The notes beneath the pieces were generated by a model. That model was not told the origin of the DNA and searched no databases. It was given only the letters and a program-made list of their open reading frames with translations. From Actinomortierella ambigua (lineage: Eukaryota; Mortierellomycota; Mortierellomycetes; Mortierellales; Mortierellaceae): DNA of 64,000 nt. The DNA lies in the NCBI GenBank assembly GCA_016098155.1, contig JAAAJB010000107.1, positions 1 to 64,000 of the forward strand, in the 5' to 3' direction. The position numbers and the translations under genes were made by a program. Of the stretch, positions 26,401 through 39,099 are shown in pieces. Within the stretch, counting starts at the first letter, position 1, and the number at the start of each line of letters is the position of its first letter.

Positions 26401-28789
26401 CCCTGCTCTCCGCAAACTCTCTCCCCCCTCTCTCTCGCTCTCTCCCCCCGTCTGTTTTCTCTCCTTCCTTTCCTCCCCTCACACAAGACACACATCCACA
26501 CACCCTCTTTCTCTCACTCTCTCACTCTCTCTCTTCTTCTCGTGAACGTGTTCCGAGGTTTCGGTGGTGGGGTGTTGCTGTTGCACCTTGCTCGCAGATT
26601 GCAGTGATTGCCGATTGCTCTGTGTGTCCTGTGTTGTGTTGTTTCGTTTGGTCAAAGTGTTTGCTGACGTGAGAAAAAAAAACCCCCCCTCCCTCCCCAT
26701 GTATCTCTTGATACGTGCGTGAACTGAGCTGAACTCGCACAAAATGAAAACCGGCGCGGTTCCTTGACCATTTGTTTTGCTGAGTGTGCACCGGAGGGGG
26801 GGGGACCCCAAAGAAAAGGAACGAAAGAGTGAGGCAGGCGAGCAAGGAATGAGGGGAGGAGGTGCGGAGGAGACGGATCAAAGGCCAACTCTCTCAGTCA
26901 GGATAGTGTAGGCAAAAAAGATGCACATGAATAATAAAAGAATACCTAAGAGTGAGATGAGGGAAGAGAGCGGGGGGCGAGGAGGGTGGTAAGTGGGTAA
27001 TAAAGTGGCAGTGGGAGAGAGAGGTGGAAAATGTCAATGCATAAGGGAACAAAGAGCAGTGAAGGTCAAGAGAGTAGTGGAGCCGTGCAAGAGTGACAGA
27101 TGGAGAGAATGGGGTGCAGGAAGAAGTAAGGAAGAAGAAAGAGAAGGAGGATAAGATGACAATAACAAAAGAAAGAGAAAAAAAAATTGGTGTCAGATGC
27201 GCCAACGACTCAGACACTCCTCCTCCTCCTCAAAGACCACGCGTCGCACCTCTTCGTTTCGAATACTGCCTCGAAAATGAATGACTCTTCTTTTTTTTTC
27301 CTTTCGCGTGCCTCGATGACGAAAGGTGATTGTCCACACCACCGAGAAAGTAGAGGGAGGGACAATTGTGCTGTTGGTTGGGGATGGGGTAGATGGTTGG
27401 CGACCACAATGCACAAACACAGACACAACAGCTCTGGACAGGAAACAAACGTGTCAATTCATGCAAGAAGAGTGAGGCTAACCCAAGAGATAATAATGGG
27501 TGCGGATATGTAGGGAATAGGGTGGCCAATTACGAAGCTCGCTCCCGGCACACACAGTCTCTCTCTCTCTCTCTCTCTTCATTTCTTTCTCTCATGTCCT
27601 ACACAAACGTACCTTCGGGACGAAGACTATCCTGGTAGCCCGAGTCGCCCGTCAGCACTGTGCTTCTGCTGCTGTTATATGCGCTCGGATAGCTGCTAGG
27701 TCTCGTGGTTGTCTGGTAAGAAGGCTGTGGATCCCGTCCAGGATCGTTGATCTCGGCATGAGCTGGAAGCATGGAATGCGGTGATGGTGAGTGATTGGCG
27801 TGGAAACCAAAGTGTTTTAGTGAATGCATTAATAGACGATAACGATACTGACGAATGATGCTGACGATGCTGATGATGTTTTGAAAAGATAATAGAAAAA
27901 AAAGAAATAGAGAAAGAAAATGGCGGGAAACCCAATTTTCTCATATAGCCACACAGGTAGCTCTTTTTTTTCTTCTTCTTATTTCACACACAACCGGACG
28001 AATTTGTTTGTTGTGATGTTTTGTGCCTTAATGCGAATAGTAATTGGGGGGGGGAGGTGACCAAGGATAAGCAAATGATTGAAAAAGAAGAAAAATGCTA
28101 GAAAAAGAACAAGGATCAGATGTCGAGAAAAAAAAAGACAAGGGTGCTGTCTTCTGGGCTGAAAGGGGAGGGGAGAAAAGGGCGGGGGACTACCCGAGGA
28201 GAAGCGAGATAGGGCAGAGAAAGGGGTGGATGTGGATTAGGCGACGGACCGAGGCAGTGACAAAAAAGTGCCTCCCCTTTCTTCTTCAAAGTGCGTGAGC
28301 ACGCACCTTTCTCTTTGCGTATCTGCCTTTTCTCTCTCCTCCTCCCATCATGCGATAAATACACGAGTTAAATGAACAGAATGTGGTTTTTGGTCCAAGA
28401 GACAAAGACTCTTTTATAATCCACAGCACACGAGTCATTTGCATGCATGATTTTTATATGAACGAGGACCCTCTCTCTCTCTGTCTCCGCTCCTTTTTTG
28501 TTTTCTTTCTTTCATTCATTTTTTTTCTTTCTCTCTTTCTTTCCCTTGATGAGGAGGATGTGTGTTCATGCATGCGCCTTGAATATCATTGATTGCCCAA
28601 GTCAATGATATTTCCCTCCCAGCTTTTTTTAAACCAGCCAAGGATGATGCATGACATAGAGTTACTGATACACAGATGGGGTCAATGGCTGTGCGACTTG
28701 GGCCAAGGGTGACATTAAAAATAAAAAAAGGCAGGAGGCAGGGGGAGGTGGGGACGGGATGGGGGAAGGGAAGAGGGAAGAGAGGAGGC

Positions 28790-28822
<33 letters not shown>

Positions 28823-29745
28823 GGAGGTATGGACGAGAATGTGAGAATAGCAGTGAAAGAGGTGATGAACTAGCATTGTAGTTAAGATCATCCCCATCCG
28901 TACAAGAGGGAAAGACGCGTCCCCATGGGAGCCGATTGTGACTGCACAAGCTGTTTGTTCCAAAGAAGAAGAAAAAAAAAGAACACGCATGAAATTGAAA
29001 GAAGGTTTTGGCTTCGACGCAATGGACCGACTCCAAAAAGTGTACGCCACCCCGATTCTTACGCCACAACAAGCATGGCCCATGCTCGATGACATACATA
29101 GCGTCATTGGGTGGGGGAATGAATGACTTATTAAGGCAACTCAGCCCCCAACGCCTGAAAGGGGGGGGGGGAACTGATTATGATAATTGCAATATTAACG
29201 ACATTGGACATCACCAGACCTAACCTCTCTTCTCTCTCTTTAGCCTCCTTTCTTGGTCACACGCCCACAACCCCTCTGCAGAACCTGCAGCCAGCTCCGC
29301 ACTTCAAAAACCATGACACTCCCCCCCTAAAGGTTTCTCGCCAGAATTATCCTTTCTGGCACCCCCACACACTCTTTTCTTTCTTGCACTCACTCTATTT
29401 CTCGTTTTCGCCCAGACCTTTGGTACACACCACAAAAAACCTGTAAACAAGAACAAATCAAATAATGAAAAACTTTCGCACGCTTGATGCAAACAAAGGA
29501 GATCATTGATGTGTGTACATGTATGTATGTGTGTATCGCGCAACGATGAACAATAAAAATAGAGGTGTGTCAAGCAAAGTGAAAGGTAAAAGAGGCCCTC
29601 TCCCCTCCAGGTTATCTGCCACTGCACCTTCTGTTGACCCACGCTTACCTCCATGGTGTTGGTGATGGTCATCGCCTTGCAAGTCATGCGCGCTGGACGA
29701 CTTTTTGCGCATGGTTTTGTCCAGAAACTTGTGGAAGATTGACAT
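20468..29745 (-). CDS. cAMP-dependent protein kinase (PKA) catalytic subunit
   Basis: Four exons: 29649-29745, 27613-27762, 23741-24759 and 20468-21130, giving 642 residues. The last two are certain: [17 protein letters not shown] (near 330), [40 protein letters not shown] with the activation-loop Thr, and a C-terminus ending FPGF, the hydrophobic motif typical of AGC/PKA kinases. PKA is the effector of cAMP in nutrient and developmental signalling. The first two exons are inferred: the ATG at 29745 has AAAATG context, donors are GTAAGC and GTACGT, acceptors TTCCAG and CTAG (the latter with CTAAC upstream), and both junctions restore the frame. Exon 3 begins without an in-frame ATG, so some upstream exon is needed. 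Residues about 210-300 are long Gln tracts. Introns of 1886, 2853 and 2610 bases are far larger than any others here. Confidence 0.85.
21131..23740 (-). other. 2.6-kb intron 3 of the PKA gene
   Basis: The intron joins RRSQ to [10 protein letters not shown] at the place where PKA kinases are continuous, so it must be removed. It has a GTTAGT donor, a CTAAC branch site 40-50 bases before a TAG acceptor, and is filled with C/T-rich and G/A-rich runs, CTGCC repeats near 23047-23077 and a poly-A run near 23300. No further kinase exon was found in it. A short tRNA-like segment lies at 23530-23590. Confidence 0.8.
24760..27612 (-). other. 2.9-kb intron 2 of the PKA gene (inferred)
   Basis: Bounded by a GTACGT donor and a CTAG acceptor with CTAAC about 25 bases upstream. 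It is made of low-complexity sequence: GAGT repeats near 24964-25020 and 25220-25260, C-rich runs near 25088-25190, CT-rich runs near 26410-26540. I see no other gene, though the length would allow an alternative promoter or a non-coding RNA. Confidence 0.6.
27763..29648 (-). other. 1.9-kb intron 1 of the PKA gene (inferred)
   Basis: Bounded by a GTAAGC donor and a TTCCAG acceptor in matching phase. Contains a poly-A run near 28790-28817, G-rich runs and AT-rich sequence. No gene recognised. Confidence 0.55.
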
Positions 29746-30556
29746 TTTCTTTCTCTTTTTGCTGTCTTTACTGTTGTTGTCTCTGCTCTGTTGAAACGGC
29801 AAACTGGCTGCTGCCGTTGCTGTGTCGATACTTCAAAGTATACAAACAAAAAATCGTGATGGAAAGTTGAAAAGTAGACTGATAGAATAGATGAGGAGAG
29901 GAATACAGAGTTCAGTAGGATACGATAGGGGGGACAAGTAAGGATCGTTGCTGTGGGTGTGTGATACGATGCGCGTGGCGGTGTTTTGAGGATGTTGCAG
30001 GCGTGTGGGTGTGGGGAAGGGGGTGTTTGGTGCGTGGCGTGTATGGTATGGGAACAGAAAAAAAAAATGCTGAAAGAAGAGGACGACAAAAACATCCCTG
30101 TTTCTTGTTTCTCTTCACGCTGAAAAATGCATGGGGTTGTGCAGTCACAGTTTCACCTTGAAAAAAGCAGTACCATGAAGCATCAAAGTGTGTATTGTAC
30201 ATGTTTATCGTGGTGAATGAAAAAAAGAAATAGTTATGGAGATCTCTAAAAAGGAACAATAAATAACAATAAATAAAATGATGGGATGCAATGAAAGGAA
30301 ACTCGAGTGAGCATGGAAGTATTCAAGACCAAAAAAGTTCCTACAAGTAGAGAGCAAACAGTCAAGAGAGCGAAGGAAGGGGTGTGAAATTCCTCAAGAG
30401 AAATTGACCTTTCCCCTAGGATTCTGTGTCCCCTTCTTCCTCCCCCTCCCCTACATCTCACACTTGCCTTCTTCCCCCTTAATGTTTCCCTCCGATGGTC
30501 CTTTTCCTCCCCTCCCCCCTCGTCATATGTCTTCTACTTGACCCGTCCCCCCTCTA
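29746..30556. other. PKA promoter and MFS-exporter 3' region, no gene seen
   Basis: Both neighbours are on the minus strand. This 811-base gap shows only AT-rich and T-rich sequence and CCCTCCCC runs close to the exporter stop codon at 30557. Confidence 0.5.
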
Positions 30557-33009
30557 TTAGGCGGCACCCATAATCATCTCCGAGGGATCGAGGTGGCGGA
30601 ACCGGCGGATGAACAACGAGATCACAAAGGCGACGCAAGAGATGGGGCACACAACCGTAAAGATGTACGAGAACGAGTCCACATAGGCAGCCACCAAGGG
30701 AGCCTTGAGCTCCGCAGGCAAGGTCTGGACGACGGTGATCGATTCCGCAATCGGATACTTGGCCAAGCCCATGAGCACGTCGGCAGGCAGCTCCTTCATC
30801 TTGGCGGCCAAGTGGTTGTTGAACAGGGCCGTGCACATGGCAATACCAATGGCGCCACCAATCGAGTTGAAGAAGCCACACAGGGCCGTCACGACTGCCA
30901 TGTCCTCCTTCTCCACCGATGCCTGGGCAGCAATCATGGCCGTCTGCAAGATGAGACCGACACCGGCACCCACGATGAGGAGGAAGCCAATCTCTTCACC
31001 CATGCTCGAGTTCTCGTCCAGCAGGATGCACAGACCCACACCAACGGGCACCAGCGCCGCGCCGATCCAGATAAAGTAGCGTGGGTCCTTGATCTTGGCC
31101 ATGATCGCGCCCGAGAGGATCGATGCAAAGACCAGACCCAGAACCATGGGCAGCAACTTGAGTCCCGAGGCCGTGGCACCGTTGCCCTTGACGACCTGGA
31201 AATAGATGGGGCTGTAGAAAATGACACCGAGGAAGCCAATGCCCGTAAAAAAGTTGACCAAGAAGATCGTCGCCACATTAAAGTTCTTGAACAGACGCGG
31301 TGGGACAATGGCCTCGTACGCCTTGGTCTCGGCATAGACCAGCGTGGCAATCAGGGCAGCCGCAACGCAGAAGAGACCGATGATCGCGCCATGGTTCCAG
31401 GGATACTCGACACCACCCCAGGTAATGGGCAGCAGCAGACACACCACAACGGCGATGATCAGCAAGGTACCGATATAGTCGATACGCGCCAGCTGCTCCT
31501 TGAGCTTTTGAGACTCAAAGGGCAGACGCAAGAACACAATGACCGACGCCAGGGTGATAACACCGAGAGGCAGGTTGATGTAGAAGCACCAACGCCATGA
31601 GGCATGATCGACAAAGGCACCACCGAGGAGAGGGCCGATGACGGACGAGATGCCAAAGACCGACCAGATGATACTCTGGTATTTAGGACGCTCCTCGATC
31701 GAGAAGATGTCCGAGATAATGATGAGCACAATCGACAAAAGACCCGAACCGCCGAGTCCTTGGATCGCACGGAAGACAATCAACATGGTCATCGTCGTGG
31801 CGGCACCAGCGCCAGCCGATCCAACCATAAATGTCACACAGGCAAACAAAATCATCACTTTACGGCCAAAGATGTCTGAAAATTTGCCATAGAGAGGCTG
31901 GAAAGCATCTGTAAAAAGAAAGAAAGAAAGAAAAATGTCGTACATACGAGTAGTGAGTACTTACTGCGTGTGAGGTGTACATGCGGTTATACACTCAAAG
32001 ACATTCCAGATGAGCTTCGGGGAGGAGGAAGAAAAAAAAAGAGAGATAAGAAAAAAAAGAAAAAGGACGTACTGAATGTCAGGAGGTAAGCCGTGGCGAC
32101 CCAACTCATCTCGGCCTTGGCGTTATAATCCGAAGCAATCTTGGGCAAAGCAGTGGCGATAATGGTACCATCCAAACTCGCCAGGAACGTAGCCATCGCT
32201 AAACTAATAATGAACAAAAAAAAACACAAGGAAAAGACGCGGACGCATGGTTAGATTACTAACCGCAACACAAAAAACCGGTTTGACAACAACAACAACC
32301 TACGTTCTTTAACTCCACGAACATGTGCTCTCAGAAAAGATAGAAAAGCACAAAAAAAAACAATTGGAAAATAGGAAAGCCAAATTAGACTCTCTCTCTG
32401 GAAGACAGTTGGTTCCTGCATGTGTGCATCCTTTTCGTTTCGGGAACACACGGCAAGTTTCTTTTTTCTTTTGCAGAAAAAAAAAAGAGAGATAGAACCA
32501 CAATGAAGACGAAGGATAAATGGATTGGCCGATCTGGTGGAAGGCGGAGCAATAACAAGCACTCTTGATGCACACGTTGCTGCTGGCCACCACACTATGA
32601 AAAATAGGGGGGGGGAGGGGAGGGGAAAGAAGGGAGAGAAGGGAGAGAAGGGAAAGGGAGAAAGGAGTCGACTGGAAGAGCAATACCAGGGTAGAGAAAA
32701 GTACAGTGGTGTGTATGTGTGTGTGTGCATGCATGTCGCCCTATTTCCATAGAGGCATATAGACTCATACCCAATGAAGAGGAGAATGGCGGCACGTCTG
32801 GTAATCTGAATGACCGCACCAGCAGGCTGGCTCTCGAGTTGGTTAGGAGTGAGCTCCTTGGCCTTGATGGAAGCCGAGCTCAGCGACGATGTCTCGACCC
32901 TTTGGCCAGTCGCATCATTGAGCTCCATTTTTTGAGGGACCTCCTCTTTAAGGTTGGTGTTGAAGGTGTCCATCTGTGTGGAGGACGAGGTGGTGGAGGG
33001 AGCAGCCAT
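30557..33009 (-). CDS. MFS exporter of the DHA2 (14-helix drug:H+ antiporter) type
   Basis: Three exons: 32771-33009, 32073-32203 and 30557-31908, giving 573 residues. A hydrophilic N-terminus of about 65 residues is followed by LAMATFLASLDGTIIATALPKIAS, the helix-1 signature of DHA2 transporters, then FQPLYGKFSDIFGRK (motif A), FRAIQGLGGSG, GPLLGGAF and WRWCFYINLPLG (motif C region). The number of hydrophobic segments after that fits 14 helices in the plasma membrane or vacuole. Such proteins export drugs, toxins or siderophores by proton exchange; the substrate cannot be told from sequence. Introns use GTATGA and GTACGT donors; the first is 567 bases. The two neighbours suggest no biosynthetic cluster. 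Confidence 0.9.
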
Positions 33010-35141
33010 GCCAGTGGTGTAGGTGGATATGATCTGCTCAATAGACGGATTGGTGTCGATTTTTGTTTCGGTCTTGGATTTAATGGTGTGAAGGAGGACT
33101 GTGGGCCTTTTAAGAAGAGTGACCTAACAGTGCAGGGAGATTAAAGGTGAGTGGAGGTTATCGAAAGGAGAGGATGAAGAAGGAACGAAGGTGAGGGGTG
33201 GTTGTTGTAGCTTATATGGATTTAGCTGAGCAGCGGCCTTGAGGACACACATATGGCACGCAGACCACAGTTTGGGCCAAACGGGTTTGTGAGGGCTTGG
33301 AGGCTAAGAGACAAAGTTATTGTGGGCACGCCTTACCACACACGCACACAGCCAGCAGCAGCTGTGTCGAAAGAGGGAAGACGATGCCCGGCGAAAAAAA
33401 AATGGGTGTGCAGCGCAAGATGTAAACAGACCACACACACCCTGCGCCCTTAGCATTGTCGGCCAGTTCAGGGACAACTAATTCGATCCCAGCTCATTCC
33501 TAAACTCTATACACACACATACACACTCCTCTGCTGCAGGTCCAGACAAAAACATGGTTGACCTCCCTCCCCCCTTTTCACACTCTCAGTGGAGCAAAAA
33601 CTCCCTGGAAGAGACTCCCTACTTCCACCTTCCCTCTGGCCACAACCAGCAACGTGGTAGAGAAAAATGAACATATCGCATGACATGATAGAGACGACGA
33701 GTAAGCATTTGAGGACAGAGGCGCCGGCTCGCTCCAAATAGTAAGTACGTAGTCAAAAATATGCTTTTCGTGAAGTTTACACGCAGGGTCTGAAGTTCAA
33801 TGACAAACTGGTTTTTGCACTACAAAGAACAGGTTTGTCCACATCGCTCCCGCTGCCCTGATCGGACAGTTTACTTCCCCCCCCCCTCCTTTTGCCCTCT
33901 TCCCCTGTGCATACCCCCAATATCGCGCAATCTACAGTCAAGCCCACCATACATGGTCGAAACTACCCTCGCCCCTTTCCCCTTTCCCTCTCCCCTCACC
34001 CTTTCCCCTTAGATGCTGTCTTCGTGGGCATGGAGGGAGGGGAGGCGAAGTGAGAAGGGGGGGGGGGAGGCAACGAATGAGAAAGGAAGGGCAGCGTGCT
34101 TTCATTGGAACCACACCCGGGCGGACCTTTCTGTGTTCTCGGCTTCCTGTAACACTTGCGTTGCTCTTCGATCATTTTTTTTTTTAGGTCGCAGTCTCCT
34201 CCAGCCTTCAACGACGCAGCGCCCCGGTTCCCCTAAAATGGATAGCTCATTCCGTTCCTACCCACATCGTCTACTCTTTTGTATCAAAGTGAAGGATGCC
34301 ATATTTAAATGTTCATTCATTCTGTACGAGGCATAAATGCTAAACCGAGGCGAGGAGTAACAAATGTGGGGAAAAGAAACGCACAAAGATAGCTGCTGAA
34401 TGAAACATGCTGTAACCTTGGGAAGCGAATCCCTCCCTCCTAGACACTGACATGCCAAACATAGACTCGGCGCAGAACGTATGTGCTGCAAACTTGTCCA
34501 CCATCAGGTCTCCCCCATACGGATCTGCGCTTGTATGTAGCTCGCTAGATTGGTTCCTCCTTTAGGAGATCACAAAAAACGACCACAACTCACTCCGCTC
34601 TGCATAAATCGATCGACTTCTTGTACGCATAAAAAAAAAGTACCCTTAGACACGTAATCCTGTTATTGTTGTTGAAGTGTTGAAGTGGCCTGTTGCCTCT
34701 CCTCGGGCTTTTATACATAGACTGTCCACATCACATCCGACGTTTGTAATACCATACCACGGTTCCACATTTCGTCGGCCAAAGGCCAACATGTTCAAAG
34801 CGTGGATAAGTGCCTCACCCAAAAAAAACTTACTGTGTTTGATTGTTTGTTTGTTTGCTCACGTTCTCTCATATCTCTCGCACATTTCCTCGTGCTTGAG
34901 ACCATCTCCCCCTCCCCCTAATGTTTATATGTTCAGATTATGTGGTATGTTACGGAAAATACGGCACATTGTATCCATTGACGAGTATAAGTGTGACACA
35001 ACAGGTTTTTTTTTTCATCGTTACATGTATGAATCAATTTTTTGGTGTAGTCAATGCTCGTTTTTATTTGATGTTGCACACACATCTGATACGTTGTCCG
35101 TTACCAGGTACATTCGTGCGCGTGTATGATTTTTTTTTTTT
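33010..35141. other. 2.1-kb gene-free interval upstream of the MFS exporter
   Basis: This holds the exporter promoter and the 3' region of the next minus-strand gene. I found no exon with coding character and splice signals, no tRNA and no transposon motif; only homopolymers and C/T-rich runs. Confidence 0.45.
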
Positions 35142-37615
35142 TTATGGCATTGGAGATAAGGGTCCAAAGGGTACCTCGCCCCGGTTGGTCTCTCCTTCGA
35201 CGTCCGGCTCACAGCACAGACTGTCATCGGCGCAGGATATAATAGTGCTACAACATTCGTCAGCCGATGCAGAGCGCGGCGGCATGTCCAACGACGCGAT
35301 AGAGGACGTGGTATCGACTGATGTTGCTGTTGGCGTGATGAGGAGACACAGAGACGACGACGATGACAGCGACAATGGCGATGGCGAAGGCGATGGCAAA
35401 GGCGATGGCAATGGAGATACCAATGGCGATACCACAGGCGAGGATTCGCAGGTATCGCATGCAGGCAGTTCCAGACTCGTGCGCACAGGCGACGGAGGTG
35501 AAAGGCACGAGGTCGAGCCCATGCGCTTCAGCATGGGGGCACGTCGACCATCCACCACCCCTGATGGAGGCAGCTGCAGGTTCAAGAGCGACGACGCCAA
35601 AGTTTCGGCCAAAGCCTGGTGGTGATCGTCATTCAAAGACAACGACGACGCGTTGCCGTGGTCATGAACCGTCAGAGTGATCATGGGAGCAGCGGTCAAT
35701 GGCAAACTATTTGCGATGGCTGGGACAGCATCGCGCTGTAGTAAAGAAGGACCAGTTGCCAATGGTGGGACCGCTGGTATCGCGTGGGCTTGTTGATGGA
35801 ATAGTTGTTCATCCGCCATCGAGTCAGCCTCTGCAATGGACTGCTGCCGTTGTGGTTGCTGCTGCGGCCGGAGTGGGCTTTGCTGTGAGGGGCTTTGTGG
35901 AGAACGAGGAGAAGGACGAGGGGTGCGGGGTGGAGGGGGTAAACTCCCAGAGAACTCGGGCGAGTGATCATTCAATTCATCGTGAAGCGTCATAAGATCT
36001 ACCGCTGCTTTCATGCACTTTGTCATCATGGTGGTATCTTTAGGTACATGGCAGACGGTGTCACATTGATGCTCATGTGAGGGAGTAGGAGACGGTAATG
36101 GTGGTAAAGGCTGGGAAGGTTGAGGTGGCAGAAGGCTAGCAAAGGTGCGAGGATGGGCGTGGCGCACATGAATCGTCTGAGCAGAAGAGGGAGGTGGTGC
36201 AGGGTGGTAATGAAGAGGGTGGAGGCTGGACTGTTCATAGTAAAATCGAAAACGTTCTGGATCATGAGGCAGTGGCAAGACACAGTGGGACGAGGGCTGG
36301 CACTGGTGTGGTGGTGATGGTGGCGGTGAAAGAGGTGAGAGTGATTGCTGCCGGCGGTAGATTTGGTTTTGATCTTGCGTTTGCTGCATGCAAGGAGAAA
36401 GGACGATTGGAAACCCAGTGTAAAACTCGGGACCTAGGTCAGGATGGTAGTATGGGCTTCCTTTACGACTGTGTTCGTACGCAGCATTACGCGGTGAGGT
36501 GAAAACAGCAGGGTTTTGGGTATTCATCATTGTTGCGTGGCGAATGTTGGTATAGACTGGGGGTGGAGGCGATGGAACTGAGAGAAGGCGGCGATCTGGA
36601 CAATGGCTTGTAGGTAACGTCGAAGAAGCTTGGGCGAGAGAATTATTGGGCGTCACTGGTGAGCACCAGCCTGTTGAGCCGAGCGGAGGATGGTCATTCA
36701 TGGCCAACATACGGCTCTCGGCGTCTAGGTCGCTTGCAAACGGCCTGAACTGGCATGCTTCATCGTGTTGAGCATCAAGCTCGAGCTGCTGGTGTTTCAG
36801 GAAAGCGGCCGTTTGCTTGCGGCGGGAACGACGTCGACGGAAGAGGGCGAATAAGCTCATGGCAATGACAGCAACGACAGCTGCACCAGCCGCGCCACCA
36901 GCGATGGCAGCAATTCGTTTGGTGTGGTGTGGGGAGTCGACAGCCCCTTGGCCGCCTTGCTGCTGTTGACTGGTGGTGCTGTTGGAGAGAACGTCAGTGG
37001 GCCTCACTGATTCAGGAACTGGGGAATATGAGCAGGTGATTAGCGAGTGCAATTTCTAGAGGCAGGGTTTCACCGCGGGAGACACGGTCATTTGCCAGCC
37101 ACATGTCTCTTACCTCCTCCATTCGACATTGACGTCTTTTCAGCAATTGAACGGTGGGCAGAATTCTTGGCTTCCCCGGTTGGGTTGTCGTTTCGACGAG
37201 GCATGTTGGTCACCAAGGTGATTTTATCGGCGCTAGAGTCCAGGTACGTCAATGCGCTTTCAAGCTGCAGGGTGGGGTCATTTTCAGTTTGCATCCTGCA
37301 GGGTGGGCGCCCCCGCTGATGAGTAATATCGTTCAGTGGGGGACGGAAAGGGGGTGCCCGGGGAGCGCTGTAGTCGGATGCTGCATCTGAATCGAGTTGC
37401 AGTTTCCGATTCAGGCTCTCGTGATCTGCGACGCCGAGTAAGGAAGGGTATGAGGAAGATGTAGAGGAGCTCTGAGGAGTCGGAGGGGAGGAGGGAACAG
37501 GTCGAGCAAGCGACTGTGAAGTTTGTAACAGATAGGTGGTGGTCATGTGCAGCGCTTTAGATGGCGGGTACGCATGACCACTCCGGCACCGCCGCGCGGC
37601 CAACGATAATGTCAT
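35142..37615 (-). CDS. single-pass membrane protein with long proline-rich cytoplasmic tail, unknown function
   Basis: Two exons, 37114-37615 and 35142-37018, encode 792 residues; the 95-base intron has GTAAGA and CCCCAG borders in matching phase. I do not recognise the family. Residues 1-200 are Ser/Pro-rich with no convincing signal peptide. Residues about 202-227 form one hydrophobic helix rich in Ala and Gly, followed by the basic stop-transfer stretch RRRRSRRK. The remaining 560 residues are Pro/Ser/His/Gln-rich with many PPPSPP-like patches that could bind SH3 or WW domains. Many fungal surface proteins share the pattern of ectodomain, small AG-rich helix and proline-rich tail, but here the ectodomain is short and lacks kelch or cysteine-rich repeats. 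A missing upstream exon is possible, although a TATA-like site lies 70-80 bases before the ATG. Confidence 0.65.
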
Positions 37616-38734
37616 ATATACAGTCAGGAAAGGGTCAATAAGGAAGAAAAGACCAAAACTTGCAACTTCTGCGCAAGAGTATGCCTTTATAAGTGGCTGG
37701 TGTGAAGCGGTTGAGCCTCCGGGTCCTCAACGTAAAATGAATGCGAGCGCACGCCCTTCATTTCTTGTCGTTTGTGATGATCGGTCTCCGCCGCCGTCCA
37801 AGGAACTCAGCGAAGGTTTGGCCTGGTTTCACATATTCATTGTGCTTTCCCCCCCCCCCTCATCTGCCCGCCTGCCTGCCCAGTCCCCCCGCTCTCCTCT
37901 CTCTCTCTCTCTCTCTTTTCCTCTACCTGTCTTGCATAAGCTTCAACTTTGACGCACATTCCTCAACCTACTATAACCTACGAGTGTTTAGCTCTAATAC
38001 AGATGAGGAGTGTGGCGCAAGTGCTTGCCACAGGTCTGAACACCTCTGTATTGAAGTAACTTGCCTAAACATGCTGGAGGATCCACATTACTAATTTATG
38101 TAAATGACGACAGCAGGACATACCAGGGCCTGTCTCTCAGCTGTTCATTGCCTTTTTGGAGTTGACAAAGGCCGGAGATTTCTGTTTTTATACTTTCTTG
38201 TGGTGAAAAGGGAAATGATATGTGGGGATGACGGGTTTACACCTCCTCGGGGCTTTCTCGCTTGACATTTTAGTAGTATGTGTCTGAGTGTACCTGGCGT
38301 CAAGGCGCCAATGATGGACAAATAGGAGCGCTCTTTGTGATTGGAGAGCGATCCTGGATTGGTATTGTGGCCTCTGCCTATTGCTTACTCATTCCCTGGA
38401 ACCCAATCCAAAGGAGTTTTGCGTTTAGTTCCTCGCAACCAATGCTTGGTCGCACGTGAGTGTTGGCCCTGGGGGGCGAGCGTAGAGTCTATTGTGGAAA
38501 GATTGGATTCTGAATATTCTGTGTATACGTGAAAACCAAAAGGGCCTGCGGCGAGCCTGGGGCCCCATCGCAACCACAATTCACCTCTTCACGACACCTC
38601 TCACACTTGATTGTCACCTGAACTAACATCATGTCGATGTACGTAGTCGTATCACTTTAAGAACAATAGCTGGACCGCTCCAAAGCCCTTCCTGTATTCT
38701 TGTGTAGGATGTGCCCCTTTGTAACACCCTTTGT
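37616..38734. other. gene-free interval with possible transposon debris
   Basis: No intact gene. Around 38385-38580 the minus strand gives an open stretch (APQGQ, then RGTKRKT) that faintly recalls the middle of Tc1-type transposases, too weak to annotate separately. The rest shows a CT microsatellite near 37890-37915 and unremarkable sequence. Confidence 0.35.
37686..37693 (-). promoter_or_regulatory. TATA-like box of the membrane-protein gene
   Basis: Read on the minus strand the site is CTTATAAA, about 70-80 bases upstream of the proposed ATG at 37615. Position and sequence fit a core promoter element; it is not proven. Confidence 0.35.
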
Positions 38735-38830
38735 TTACTCGATGGGCTTGAGATCGGGATGATACGGCGGAAGCCCAAGTATACAGCAATTGGACCTATT
38801 GAGGGTCACCACGAGTGGTGGGAGGGTTCG
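38735..38830 (-). pseudogene. fragment of a Tc1/mariner-type transposase (catalytic end)
   Basis: Read on the minus strand, 38782-38738 gives ILGLPPYHPDLKPIE followed by a stop. The pattern PPYxPDLxPIE is the hallmark of the last catalytic region of Tc1/mariner transposases. The upstream part is not open, so only a relic remains. No terminal inverted repeats or TA target duplication were found. Confidence 0.65.
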
Positions 38831-39099
38831 CACCTTTGCTTATGAGAGATGGCTATCTTGTGAATGATCCGTTTCACGGCAAAGACTTTAGGCGCGTGCT
38901 CTATTGTTTCGTTCAACCCTACTCTCACCTCCCCTCTCTCTCAAAAAAAAAAAAAAAAAAAAAAGGCATAGAGTTCTAAGAGCGGGGTCTATTCAAGGTT
39001 GATTACGCTTGTTTGGTAAGCACTTTTTCTCCTTGAGCTATAACTCACGCTACTTCATTTGCAGCGTGGGAGAAACAAAGATGTGTTCGCCCATCAATC

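Noticed and set aside
30593..31600. 335-residue plus-strand open frame opposite the MFS exporter
   Set aside because: It is antisense to a transporter with clear family motifs; the composition (His/Arg/Asp-rich) is the usual mirror of hydrophobic codons.
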